DNA of 64,000 bases from Aphelenchoides besseyi (lineage: Eukaryota > Nematoda > Chromadorea > Rhabditida > Aphelenchoididae): the NCBI GenBank assembly GCA_024699855.1, contig JAMPIQ010000002.1, positions 620,001 through 684,000 on the forward strand. Reading direction: 5' to 3'. Positions 11,284 to 22,078 of this stretch are shown one piece after another; within the stretch, counting starts at the first letter, position 1; each line of letters begins with the position of its first letter. The notes under the pieces are model-generated. The model had not been told where the DNA came from. It saw only the letters and a list, made by a program, of their open reading frames with translations, and searched no databases. A program made the position numbers and the translations under genes.

Positions 11284-14200
11284 GTGGATGTGGGACTGCT
11301 AATCGTGTGTCAATCGGTTGTTTCGTGGTCGATTGGCGCGACCGAAAACATCGCGAGTGATCGTGGCGCCGTCGATTCGCTCAACAGACGGTCGTCGAGT
11401 TATGAGGCACCTTTTGGGTGCCGTTCGATCGAGAGTTTTTCGCGGTATAAAAAATCGGTCGCTACTCTTTCGCTTGTAAGTGGGGAGTTTGCCGTGGAGG
11501 TTGTTTTTTGCTTTCGAGTTGCCGTTAGGTTACCAAAAAAAATCATTTGATGGTGTTAAAACGCTTGAAAATACTCGATAAGAACTTTTGTGCGAACTAC
11601 GAAGATGATTAGAAGAATACAATTACACGATTCGAATTCGGAAGGAACCGAAATCAATACTCCTCGGATTTCAGCATCACGGCGCGTCTATAATCCCGCA
11701 CAAATCCGAAAGTTTACTTCGAAATGAACTACGAGCAATTCGGAACTAAGAGATCTACAAAAGTCAAATTAAAAGTCGGAAACGAAGTGAACGTCTTGAT
11801 CATGAAATAAAAGTTGTTGCTATCGAAAGACCAAGCATGAGCAAAAAAACTGAATAAAGGTCAGATAGAGAAGAGTCGGCAAAGAAAATAAACAACCCGA
11901 TTTGTATCCCATTCCACTCACAACAACAAATGACCGTTTACAAATGTCGCAAACTAAAAAGCGAAGATAAGCACTTTTGCCCACATACATGTAACCGGCC
12001 ATAACAGAAACATATACTCTAAAGTTCTCTAACATGCCAGAATTTCATTAAGACCGCTGTCGTATGCGGAAATTTTTGAATGAAACAAATGATCTCACGT
12101 GTTCGAGCAGTTCACTCATAAGATTTGTGTTCAAAGACAGTGGCTATCGCTCCTCAATCAATCATGTCAAAGCTCCTGGATAATTCGCCAAAAGATGAGA
12201 CAAAATCAAACAATGAAAGAGATAGCAATACCTGGAAACACTCACAACAATCTTCGTCATATAATGTCAACTAAAAAATACGGAAATTGAAGTCCAGCAA
12301 TCAGCAGTTAGCTGAGAACATCCGAACCACGGAAAATGCAAAGAGATATAAGTCCTCAATAGAGTAGAAGTAATATCGGATAAAGGAAGTTGACTGTTGT
12401 GTGATTAAACGATCAGTACAAATCAAAAAACATCGCTTCCAAACTAACAGACAACAGAACCTGCTGACGTTTATTGCAAGAAAATTTCATTCGATCATAT
12501 GCCACGGAAGAACCTACTCATGAACAATGTTAATCATTCAATTGGAGGCAGAAAGCTTTAATGCAAATTGTTGAGTCTTGATTCGCTCTGTCTGGCGAAG
12601 TGTAATGGACTCTTGGGATCCTACTCGCTGCACGGGCAGGGTGTTGTGTGGGTCTTCTTGACCGTGGTTATCTTGCTCTCCACCTCGACAGATCCGTTGT
12701 TGTCGCTCTTCATTCTGTTAAATAAACTTCTCTCTATCTTGCCCACCGCGGATTAAACACAAATGACTTGTAACTTGCTGTAAAATAACTTGCTGAATTG
12801 ATTTATCTTCATCTCCTGAAGTCAGAATCCAATTTGTTGTCAACACAGGAAAGTTGGTCTTTCGAAAACGCAAATTATAAGCAAAAGACTAATCATTGGA
12901 CTACTTGCAATCAATGCTGTCCAAAACATCTAAATGATTCTCGGAACAAAACGTGGATCTGTTAACTGAATTCCTGGACTATTAAATCGACTACAGACTT
13001 CGTAATAATCCATTTGAAGAGCGGAAAGTTAAACGCCAAGCACAACACACACGAACAAGAATTTGATGTTCGAAGAGCTTTTAAGATTGAACGAATAAGC
13101 AAGATGATTTTCGAGCAAACAAAGTGCTGAGTATCAATAAAATTTATTGAGCAGGGAAAAACGGCTAATGGGGGAAAACAGCGGATGATCAGCGGCAGCA
13201 TCAACGAATGCCGAGACGGTCGAGGGAATCGCGGTGACTTGCGCACCTCAAAAAATTAAGATCAACGGAATAATGAAGTTCGCAGAAACTAAAGAGCATA
13301 AAGCGGACGGAGTAGAAGCTTCGATTTGACTGCAAGTTTGTCCCATAGAAAAATCATTATCCTGAAGAACCTGGAAGAATTGATTGAAGTTGGAATATTA
13401 AACGGGTATGAACGAGTACTTGATTTAAGTAAACGAATTTAACGATAAGACCATAAACTTAACTATCGCATTTAGAAATTGATGGTGGTCAGTCACTTTT
13501 ATTACTCGATGAAAGGAATGAATGAAGGTAACGGAATGGAGTCATGAAGAAAAAAGTCAACCGGAACTAATCTTCTGAATTTTCCTTCTAATCACAACGA
13601 CCTCGAATGTCTAATCTCGAAAAGAAATGAGAACGTCGATTCATCTCACATCAAGACTCTGAACGACACCCAACGTTAATTAGATAAATTTACGGAAATT
13701 CCGTCGGTATTGAACGATAAAAACACATTAAAATAAACATTCACCGAGAACAATGAGAATTAGACTTACTAGCAACACTGTTCTTTACGGAATGAAATCA
13801 AACGACAAACTGGAATTCTGATTAGAACCTCTGAATACATAGCATTCGGATCAAAAAATTTAAAGACACACGATGTCGATCAATCACTCAAAAGGACAGG
13901 TTCTTCTACGCGTCGCTTCGCGCGACTAAAAGGCGCACTCCCTTGCTACATCATGTTTGTATCCGTAATATCGTTTGTATAAGTTGTAATCTCGGAGTGG
14001 GCGGATCTGTCTGGCCCGCCCACTCACTGACCCTCATATCTTGGTTGTTGTTGTTGTTTGACGGGCAGTTGTGATATAAACTCTCTTGGTGAACGGTTGG
14101 GTTTTTTCGATTGCTGGCTCCTCTCAACGTTCTGCACACGAGGATGTCAATAGAATTCTTTACGCCAGCTCGAATAAAAGTTTGTCTACGGAATAAGAAT

Positions 14201-15420
14201 CTGAATAAAAGTATCTGGCCGGAATTTAAGCAACTGTTTTTAGACCGCAACATGATGTCTGATCACACAAATAAACAGATTCAGTTTTTGTTGTCTTTCA
14301 ACCTAATCGTCGGATACAAACTAAAATGTTCAAGTCGGAAATTCTGCACAACATTATATGTGACTTGTGGCCAGGAAACGAACAGAAACGTTACTCGTGC
14401 ACGAAAAAGCTAATCAACGACCCCAACGACAATTGGTACTGTCGACGCGATCGATCCACAAAGAATCCCGTGCGACTTTCCGCCCTTCGTGCCTAACCGT
14501 TCTCCCTCTTTTGTTGGTCTTGTTTCCCTTATTAATCCCGCCCATCACACGCCGAGCAACCGACTCCTTTTTCGCAGTTCAGTTCGTTTTGTGCTGATTA
14601 TTTTTTGTTGTCGACCCAAGCCAGGAAGATAAAGCTTCTTCTTCTATTGGCCTACGCTTAAGTCTCGTGGTTTTGGACTTTGAAGACGTGTCTGACTCTT
14701 CAGTACTATGATTAATCCTTCTTTCATCATTCTTTCAATCGGAAATGTTCTGTGACTTTTCACTTAACAAACTTGCTACGTCTCATGGAAGAATTACCGA
14801 AATAAATGTTTCTGAGAAAGCCCAGCGTTTAATATTGGAGCTAGGGATCGTTAGAAAAGTACAATGAATGGACGATCAACTGCATTGAAATCGAAACTCA
14901 AAAACAAAAACGAAAAAGAACAGGATAATCGGAATTAACTACAACGCATGTAGACAACACGAATTTTAATTCTGGTTGGGTACGGATTGATTTTAAGTCC
15001 TGAAGAACAGTGACTTTCATTTCGACTAAACGTTGTCATTGATCAAATCGCAATAAAGTCTATAAAAGAAGTAGTGTATACGGAAGAATGGACATCACTG
15101 TTGTTCTTATCTACAAGCAACCAAGACGATGAACATGAGCTTGAGCTCAAACAACTGTCACTCGCAATGACGGGAGAGTGAAATAAAGTCACTATCACAC
15201 CTAGCAACGATTGATCAGAGATCAAAAATTTTTTCGTAGCACAACAAACAAATGAATATTGAAATTAACTGAGCAATCGATATTGAATGAGAAAACAAAA
15301 TCCATCACAGGGCTTTTAGATCAAGAGTGATCACACATAGACTTTGATAAAAACGGAGATAATGTTAACGAAATTGAACGATTAAACGAGTTTATTTGAC
15401 AACACCGCAAAACATCAAAA
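11284..15420 (+). other. gene-free AT-rich stretch with plus-oriented CGGAA motifs
   Basis: No convincing coding region in 4.1 kb. CGGAA occurs about 20 times on the plus strand from 11640 to 15081 (for example 11640, 11741, 11777, 12067, 12281, 12330, 12504, 12942, 13022, 13266, 13532, 13562, 13693, 13788, 14189, 14220, 14336, 14740, 14930, 15081), against about two reverse-complement copies. Most copies are flanked by A on the left and A/T on the right. Two segments of higher G+C (about 12570-12755 and 14430-14590) interrupt the AT-rich background. Not explained by any gene. Confidence 0.5.
13995..14025. repeat. perfect 10-bp inverted repeat (hairpin)
   Basis: GAGTGGGCGG at 13995-14004 and its exact complement CCGCCCACTC at 14016-14025 are separated by an 11-nt loop. 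It is strikingly GC-rich in an AT-rich region. It could form an RNA hairpin or be a trace of a mobile element; no open frame depends on it. Confidence 0.55.
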
Positions 15421-15429
15421 CCTTTAAAC

Positions 15430-16806
15430 TCAGTTCAACGATCTTTCCGTACAATTTTCGAGAACTTCGTCGGTGGTGAGAGTTTCCCCAAGGTTGCGTT
15501 TGGCATGCTCGGCTAAGCGTATGGTCATTTCATCGCTGTAGTCGAAACTAATGCAGAATTCGTTCAGAAACGGCCAACCAAGCAGCAAACTTAGTTCGAA
15601 GTTGTATCGCATCGAATCGTGTCGTTTGAATAACGTAATGCAAACGTTATCAATAGGTGGGTCGTCATCTTGTAAAAGATCATTTGGAATTGTCAACTCA
15701 CGGCCATCGATTGTCACGTGCAGTTTCAACGGTCGTTTGCAATCGAAATAGAAATCGGCACGACTAATCAAACTCTCAGTTTTGTTTAACTGCTTCAATA
15801 CATTTGCCTTGAGGAGTTTGTTCAAAAAATCTGGTGGCAGAGAAATGAATTCGGCATGATTTGTTATGAGAGCCTACGAACTAAGATTTGCCTTTTTAAC
15901 CATGGAAAACAAACCTTAAGTTTCCGATGGTATTTCACTCCGTTCAACTCGAGATCTTGAACCTCGAGAACCCATCTGTCTTTGTCTTGAGTCACATGTT
16001 TTGTCCAATTGATACACGACTCATCGTTGTAATCGCCAATTTTGAATAAGCTTGCACCCATAAGGTCGAAATTAAACAGAGCAACGGGACTTGGGATTAA
16101 GTTCTGAGCGTATAGTTGCACTATGATGTTGTTTTCGCCGGGTCCAAACCCCACCATAACACCGTTTGTCTCAAAAAGCCTTAGAAAAACATTCAAAACT
16201 TTTAACATTGTTCATTTACATTTCATCCAACATCATACCACGAACCATGACTGCGGTTTTGATTTCTAAATTGTGGTATGAATCATTTATGTCGCCAATC
16301 AAAACCAGTTTGTCAGTGAAGAGTTGGCCAGAAAGCAAATCCGTAAACCATGTTCGACTGTTCCAAGTACTTTTGTTCAACAGTTTGAAGGTTTTTGAAT
16401 TGCTCAAATAATACGAATCAAACCCATCATTTTGATCAAATGTGCACACTAAGTCCTTTGTAGCGTATTGGAATTGGCAAACAGTTTCGCAGTAAGTGGT
16501 CGCAAAAAATACTGAAAAAACATTCCACTAACAAATGATGTTTATTTCTTACCGTCATTGCAATAACGTGGACAATTCTGTGGTTTCACTCCACAGGTAT
16601 TGTCGAGAAAAATCGTATTCGACAGCTCGATGGAAAAAATCGCGTGTAGTTCCTGTCTTGGATAGCCCGTGTATAATAGAAAAGCTTCAAAGTAGTTAAT
16701 AAAAGACGAGAAAACACTTACTAGTTCTATCTATAATTGTTTTGTACACCTTTTGACTACACACCAGCACTCCAATAGACAAAAATGCGTACATATAACG
16801 GAGCAT
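15430..16806 (-). CDS. secreted pepsin-like protein A, catalytic motifs lost (pseudo-aspartyl protease)
   Basis: Peptidase A1 fold member, probably non-catalytic. Five exons from ATG 16806 (MLRYMYAFLSIGVLVCSQ, a signal peptide). The IGTPxQ region reads YTGYPRQELHAIF, and the first DTGS site is replaced by IELSN. A Cys motif NTCGVKPQNCPRYC follows. The middle has VGFGPGENNIIVQLYAQNLIPSP, matching the pepsin GLGP segment, and KIGDYNDESCINW. The second DTGT site reads TNHAE, before FISLP. The C-terminal LLGWPFLNEFCISFDY corresponds to the pepsin ILGD-FLxxYxxxFD motif. Splice phases agree at all junctions (for example GTAAATGAAC...TCTAAG into LFETNGVMVG). It is most like E at 30383 and the broken copies C and F, and lies just 3' of kinase kin1 on the same strand. 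Confidence 0.8.
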
Positions 16807-16952
16807 TTCTTTAAAACGAATGGGTTCCTTGTGTGAAATACAAGTGTTAGGGTGCGACTACAAACTGAGCTTTTCTTTCGTTTAATCTTCTTAAATTTAG
16901 TCTTAAATACAAGTGAAAAGCGATAGTCAGTGATCAAACATAAATCTTTAAT

Positions 16953-18983
16953 TTATTGCTGAACATTTACAAGTTTAGTGTGAATGTGTACGAACGTTCC
17001 TCGTTCTTCTTTTTGTTTACTGAAACACATCCGATGAGCCAACTGAACACTAAAGCAGAATCGTAAAACTCGTTGGCTTGTTTTCTGCTTACATCTCCAA
17101 CGGTGTATTCTCTGAGAATTGAGGCTTTCGCTCTTCTTTTAAGTATCCAATGAGATCCGATGGTTCCACGTCAGAAAACGGCCGTCGACCTTCGCTGAAC
17201 ATCTCGAAAAGCAAACAACCGAACGACCAAACGTCCGATTTCTCCGAGAAGTCACCAGATTTCAACGCCTCAAAGAGCATGTGAGTCACTGGCAACTTCT
17301 CTTCTTTGTCTTCAATCGTCAGTATACCACCGGCTTTTCGACACAAACCAAAATCGCCGACTTTGGCCGTCAAGTCGTCAGTCAAAAACACGTTTCGAGC
17401 TGCCAAATCACGATGGACCAAACCGAGAGAACTCAAATGAATCATTGCAGAACAAACTTCTGATGCAATTCGAAGCAAGTTGGGTAGCAACAAACAAACT
17501 TCCACTTCATCACAGCGATCATCACTCATGTAGTGCAATTCGTGAGCCCGAAGATGTTTCAGAAGATCGCCGTTCGAACAAAATTCGGTTACAACTGCCG
17601 GTTGTTGTGGAGTCGAAACACAACCGTAGAACTTGACGACGTTCGGATGTGGCTCAAAGGTCTTCATGAGCTCGATTTCCCTTAACATCGCCTTCTTGCT
17701 GATTCGACTCGCGTACGAATGCGAGAATTTGGCAGCAACTTCGACTCGCTGTACCGTCCCATCGTCTTGTTCTCTTTTCAAAACTCCTTTGTAGACAGCA
17801 GCTGAAGCTCCAGAACCGATCACATGATCAGTTTCCACTTTCATGTCTTTTGGTGTAATTTCCCACTCGTCCAATTTGCGAGTTCTTCCAAAAAGTAAAT
17901 GTCTGACTTGCAAAGCGTGTTGTTCAGCAAACCATCTAAACTCTGCCGTCATTTCTGTAATGGAAAGAACACTCACTCCATCTTGCTTTCATGATATCTT
18001 CTATAAATACGTCTGCCCAAGAAGACTATGATTCCCATCATCAGCGCAATGCACAATCCACCGGCAATTGAAATGCCTATTTTTGCACCTAAATCCCTTT
18101 AACATGAATCGACTTTCGACTAACCATCAGTTAAGCCCACTGAGTGGGTTTCGATTGGATATGTTTTGTTGCAAATTTTGCTGAAAACAAAGTAATAAAC
18201 AGGAAAATGGCACTGACTTGTATGGTTCGTTGATGGACTGCTGATAAGTGGTCTGATCCAATTGCAAGTATTCCGTCCAGTTTCTACTTGCAATCAAATT
18301 ACATGGTTTGGGCGGATGAGCTCGGTCCTAATAAGGTCAATTTGCTTTTTAAACTCATAACCTACTCCCAAATAGTAGACGATCGTGTGCAGTCGAATGC
18401 TCTCAAGCCATTCAACCGTTGAGGTAAGATTTCGATCGGAAAACAGTTGTTGTACATCGGGATAGTGAGCGTAGCTGGAGCATGGAATGTTCGTCAAAAT
18501 CAAAGCCATTGAATTGTCGGCACAATCCTGAGTCAGCAAACTAACATAATCGTTGAGTTTTTTTCTTGTTCTGTAGATTCTGTTTCTGAAAGAGAGAGGG
18601 ATTCAATGATGGAGCTACTAACTAACGGCGTCAATGCCAATTGGTTGCCGGAATACATAGTGAAAGGTAGACATCCTCTTTGATGGTAGAACGAACAGAC
18701 AAAAGGTTTATTGAAAGGTGGAAAGAAGATCACGACTTGTTTTTCTCTGTTTGCGTGAATTGAAGGAGCTACTCATTGCACGAACTCACCCAACATATGC
18801 ATCATTACACTCGTCGATTACCCAATCGACGTATTCTCGACAATCGCCTTCTACTTCTTTGTCTAGAAATTGTTGACATCCATTTTCTTGGAAAAAAAGT
18901 GTAACAATGAAAACCGTCGTTTTGCATCCCGATACAGTCGACAGAAAGATGGTCAAGAAAAATATTTCAATAGCCATTAACAT
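16953..18983 (-). CDS. KIN-16-like receptor tyrosine kinase (kin1)
   Basis: Single-pass receptor tyrosine kinase. Start ATG 18983 (MLMAIEIFFLTIFLSTVSG signal peptide). The extracellular part of about 215 residues includes DCREYVDWVIDEC, FFPPFNKPFVCS, NSMALILTNIPCSSY and NWTEYLQ (potential glycosylation). The TM helix is IGISIAGGLCIALMMGIIVFL, followed by RRIYRRYH. In the kinase domain: P-loop GSGASAAVYKG, catalytic Lys in VAAKF, HRDLAARN, DFG, and the alpha-F region SDVWSFGCLLFEMFSEGRR. The APE triplet is LFE (HMLFEAL). The last exon, after an intron GTAAGCAG...CTTTAG, completes the C lobe (IVQLAHRMCF...RGTFVHI) and stops at TAA 16953, with AATAAA overlapping the stop. The nematode-expanded KIN-16 family is the best match. 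It is transcribed divergently from gene B. Kin2 at 33785 is its decayed copy. Confidence 0.85.
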
Positions 18984-19176
18984 ATGTAAAAGTGTTTTGG
19001 TTTTCGACTTTAATTTCACGTTGAAAGTGCTTATCACACGGGGAGTGTTGTGTCGTTTTGTGCTCACTTTCATAAGAGGCTTTAAAGATGACGAATAGCT
19101 ACAGCCTTCGTGCATTGCGTCTTTCATTATCAGTCGATTACAAGCGAACAATTTGTTGATTTTCAATGCTTTTCAA
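18984..19176. promoter_or_regulatory. shared divergent promoter between kin1 and pepsin-like B
   Basis: Only 193 bp separate the start codons of two oppositely transcribed genes, so regulatory sequence must be shared or overlap kin1 exon 1. No specific element recognised. Confidence 0.35.
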
Positions 19177-20527
19177 ATGGCCAATATACCTAATAACACA
19201 TGTTGGCTCATAATTGTTTCTTTTGTGCTGGTGTTTGCACAAGAAGCATATGACCTTGATTTTAGGGCTACAGGTACGATCATTTACTTTTCTCTAATTA
19301 CTTTTATTTGAACGTTATTCTATGCTCTTCCGAAGAACTATTACATCTTTCAGATATTAGCATGTACATTGGCACTCCGACTCAACATGTCTATGTTTAC
19401 CCGTCGCTAACAACCGATATTATTTTTATGATCAGTGCAAATTGTGGCGAACTGAACACCCTCGAATGTCCTCGCTACTGTTACGATCGTGAGTTTGTTC
19501 TCGATGTTGCTCTCACTGTTGTTTAGCCACTCTATCGAAGTTATATTGCTCAGCGGTCTGTCAGAACCTTGAGGATTTCGAATGGTGTAATAAAGTGATG
19601 TACGATACTCGTCACAAGTTCAATTCCACAAACTCTTCGACTTTCCATTTTAATGGAAACTTTTGGAGAGGCAATTTGCAATATTACTCAGACCAAATTG
19701 GTCAGTTGGCGCGAGAGACCATGCGCTTTAAGCCGGCAGTTAGTGCGAATACAATTTCTCTGGATTTGAAAGATTGGTCATTTGTCAACGGAATGATTTT
19801 GGATTCACAGTTCGTGCTAAAAGAAAACAATAATAACGACATTTGCAGGCTTATTTTAAACTTTCGAGGTTTTTTGGGACTTGCACCCGGTGAATCGAAC
19901 TTGGTCCAATTGTTATACGAACAGAACCGTATACCGAAACCAGTGGCTTCAGTTGTCTATTGGCAAAGTCAAATCAAAGTTGGTGATTACAATGAAGAGA
20001 ATTGTTTCAATTGGTGGCATACGAAAGCAGAGAAATCGAAATGGATGGTGAGATTGGATTCTCTGATGTTCTTCAACCAAACTCGAAATGCAAATGTCTT
20101 GGTAATATAGAATTGAAAAAATAAGAAACGTCAACGATTTCAGATGACTTTTGATTTGGCCAACAGCTACACTTATATTCCCGACGATCTGTTCGATGAG
20201 ATCGTCGAGTCGGGAGTTATTTTTGGACGATCTTTCAATACTTACGATATTCGCTGTGACGTCAATTTTAATCTTAAACTCACGATCAATAACCACGAGC
20301 TTTTTATTCCATCGTTTCGTTTTGTTACATTCATATCAGTTAACAGTTGTTATACATCCATTTTTCCACTTCGTGAATCGCATTCTGGTGCGCAGTTTTA
20401 CGTCGACGAACCGAGTTGGATTCTTGGTTGGGCTCTGCTGGAAGACTACTGTCTGGCTTACAACTACGAAAACAACGAAATTGGCTTCGCAGTCAGTGAG
20501 AGTCCATTCAGCACCGCTGCTTATTAG
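19177..20527 (+). CDS. secreted pepsin-like protein B, first catalytic Asp lost
   Basis: Start ATG 19177 (MANIPNNTCWLIIVSFVLVFAQ signal peptide). Exons are joined across GTACGATCAT...TTTCAG, GTGAGTTTGT...TTTAG, GTTCGTGC...TTGCAG and GTAATATAG...TTTCAG. N-terminal lobe: MYIGTPTQHVYVY, then SLTTD where DTGS belongs, so Asp is Ser. Then SANCGELNTLECPRYC, and GFLGLAPGESNLVQLLYEQ followed by IKVGDYNEENCFNW. In the C lobe the second site is FDLANS before YTYIP, keeping Asp but not Thr-Gly. The C-terminal motif is WILGWALLEDYCLAYNYENNEIGFA. TAA at 20527. It forms a sub-pair with D (28875). Fold conserved, proteolysis unlikely; the true ligand or function is unknown. Confidence 0.8.
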
Positions 20528-20905
20528 CTGTTTTAATAGCCAACAATTTCCGCTATTCAATAATCAAAGATAAAAGTTGCGTCTTGTATTAGAGTAAGCG
20601 AAAAGATGAGGGAAAACGGAGCTTGTGATCAAACATTTTAACTAGAAGATTAGCGAGGAAGTGATTTCTCGTTTGTTGTTGCTTGATGTTCAATCTGTAG
20701 GTTTCAATTGGTTTGTGCCCAAAGAATTTGATGACCAAATGTTGCTGAATAATCTTGCTATTTGGTCAGGGATGTCGAGAAAACAAATGAAAAACAATAT
20801 CTTTGCATGAGTAGTTTATTCTGAACATTTGTACCAAAGAGGGATTCATAGAATACCTCGGAAGGTTAGCAAATAGAATGCCAAAAAACTTGTTGGATAC
20901 TTCTG
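20528..20905. other. intergenic, no gene seen
   Basis: Spacer between convergent loci; nothing recognisable. Confidence 0.4.
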
Positions 20906-21606
20906 TTAACAAATTTCCGCGTAAAGTTCATTAGCCCAATCTTGACAGTCGTAAGCTCCGGGTATCGGTGGTCCCAAATGTTTGGGCATCTCTTCAAAAG
21001 CCTAAACATTGGAATTAATTTCGATCAATTTCTAAGAACTTACTGTTTCGACGAATTCAAAAGATCGCTGCGTGTTTGAGACCTTCAAAGTCTTACAAGT
21101 AGGTCGTGTGTAACGACCGAAACGTCGTCGTTTCATTTTTGTTATTGCATCGTAGAGAACCATATGATTGTCGTCAAATTAAACCAGAACGTAGCGATGT
21201 TGTGCAACGTCTAGAAAGCCATTAAAACATAGAGTTTGCACCTACGATAATTAAAGAACGCGGCAGCCGTTAGAGCTGAAAAAAGAATTAAAATCACTGA
21301 CACGGGAATTGCGACTGCCAAACGAGATCAGAGACACTGAAAATAACGAATGATCTTAAACGGCTGGTCACTTACTGACACTCGAAAGCACAGCCCCAAT
21401 TCCCAGTAACCCAAAAGAATCGACGAAATTCCAATTTTCACACAAGCACTTTCACTATACAACGGGAATTCTCCCAACATTATAGCAGTTGACTCTTCGT
21501 CATCCGAAGATGGTCGACATGGTCGTTGATAACCACTATCGATACCGCGAAGTAGATAGCGAACGATTGACGAATTTGCTTGTGGATCATAATCGGGAGT
21601 TTTCAT
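20906..21606 (-). pseudogene. broken gene for a small two-TM protein
   Basis: A frame starting at ATG 21606 (MKTPDYDPQANSSIVRYLL) runs to a first hydrophobic segment near 21420. The next exons carry a clear TM (VAIPVSVILILFSALTAAAFF), then VAQHRYVLV, and after a further short intron the tail AFEEMPKHLGPPIPGAYDCQ...YAEIC ending at TAA 20906. Reading through needs several repairs. The first TM continues best after a 1-nt shift (GIGAVLSSV instead of the in-frame LGLCFRVS). TGA occurs just before VAIPVS, and TAA sits between YVLV and FDDNHMVLYDA with no plausible intron around it. The conserved-looking frames on either side argue for recent pseudogenisation. Family not recognised. Confidence 0.55.
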
Positions 21607-22078
21607 CTCTGAAAAGAAATTAGTTCTCGGCGATCTCAACTCGCTATTTTATGACTGTGAATCCGGACCTGTGAGACGGAAGTTCTTATCGTCCACAGAC
21701 CAAAATGAGCGCCATTTCACTTCTTAGGTTATTGCGCTGCTCGTCATTTGTACTTATTTCGTTCTTTTTACGTTCTTTTACACCACGTTCTTTCGCGTTT
21801 GGTTGGCAGTCAGTGGAAAGCATGTGGATCCTTGAACTGAATGCTAAAACGTGGAGTTTACTCAAACTTTCGATCATATAGAATGCTGGAGGTTCCTAAT
21901 GTTCAGTTTTGCTCTTCTTCTTCTTGTCCAGAAATAACTGATGCTTTTGGTTTCCCTAAGCAATCATCAAGGACTACAAGTTACTGACCATCAAGAGTCA
22001 TTATTTTATCCCACGTTTCACAATTTCGATTCCTTTGTTGAGCTCATCAAAGAAACCGTAATATTGTTCAGTAGTTTA

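Noticed and set aside
12568..12756. 62-codon hydrophobic ORF in a GC island
   Set aside because: Starts at TTG, no ATG, no signal or splice evidence; kept only as an unexplained composition island.
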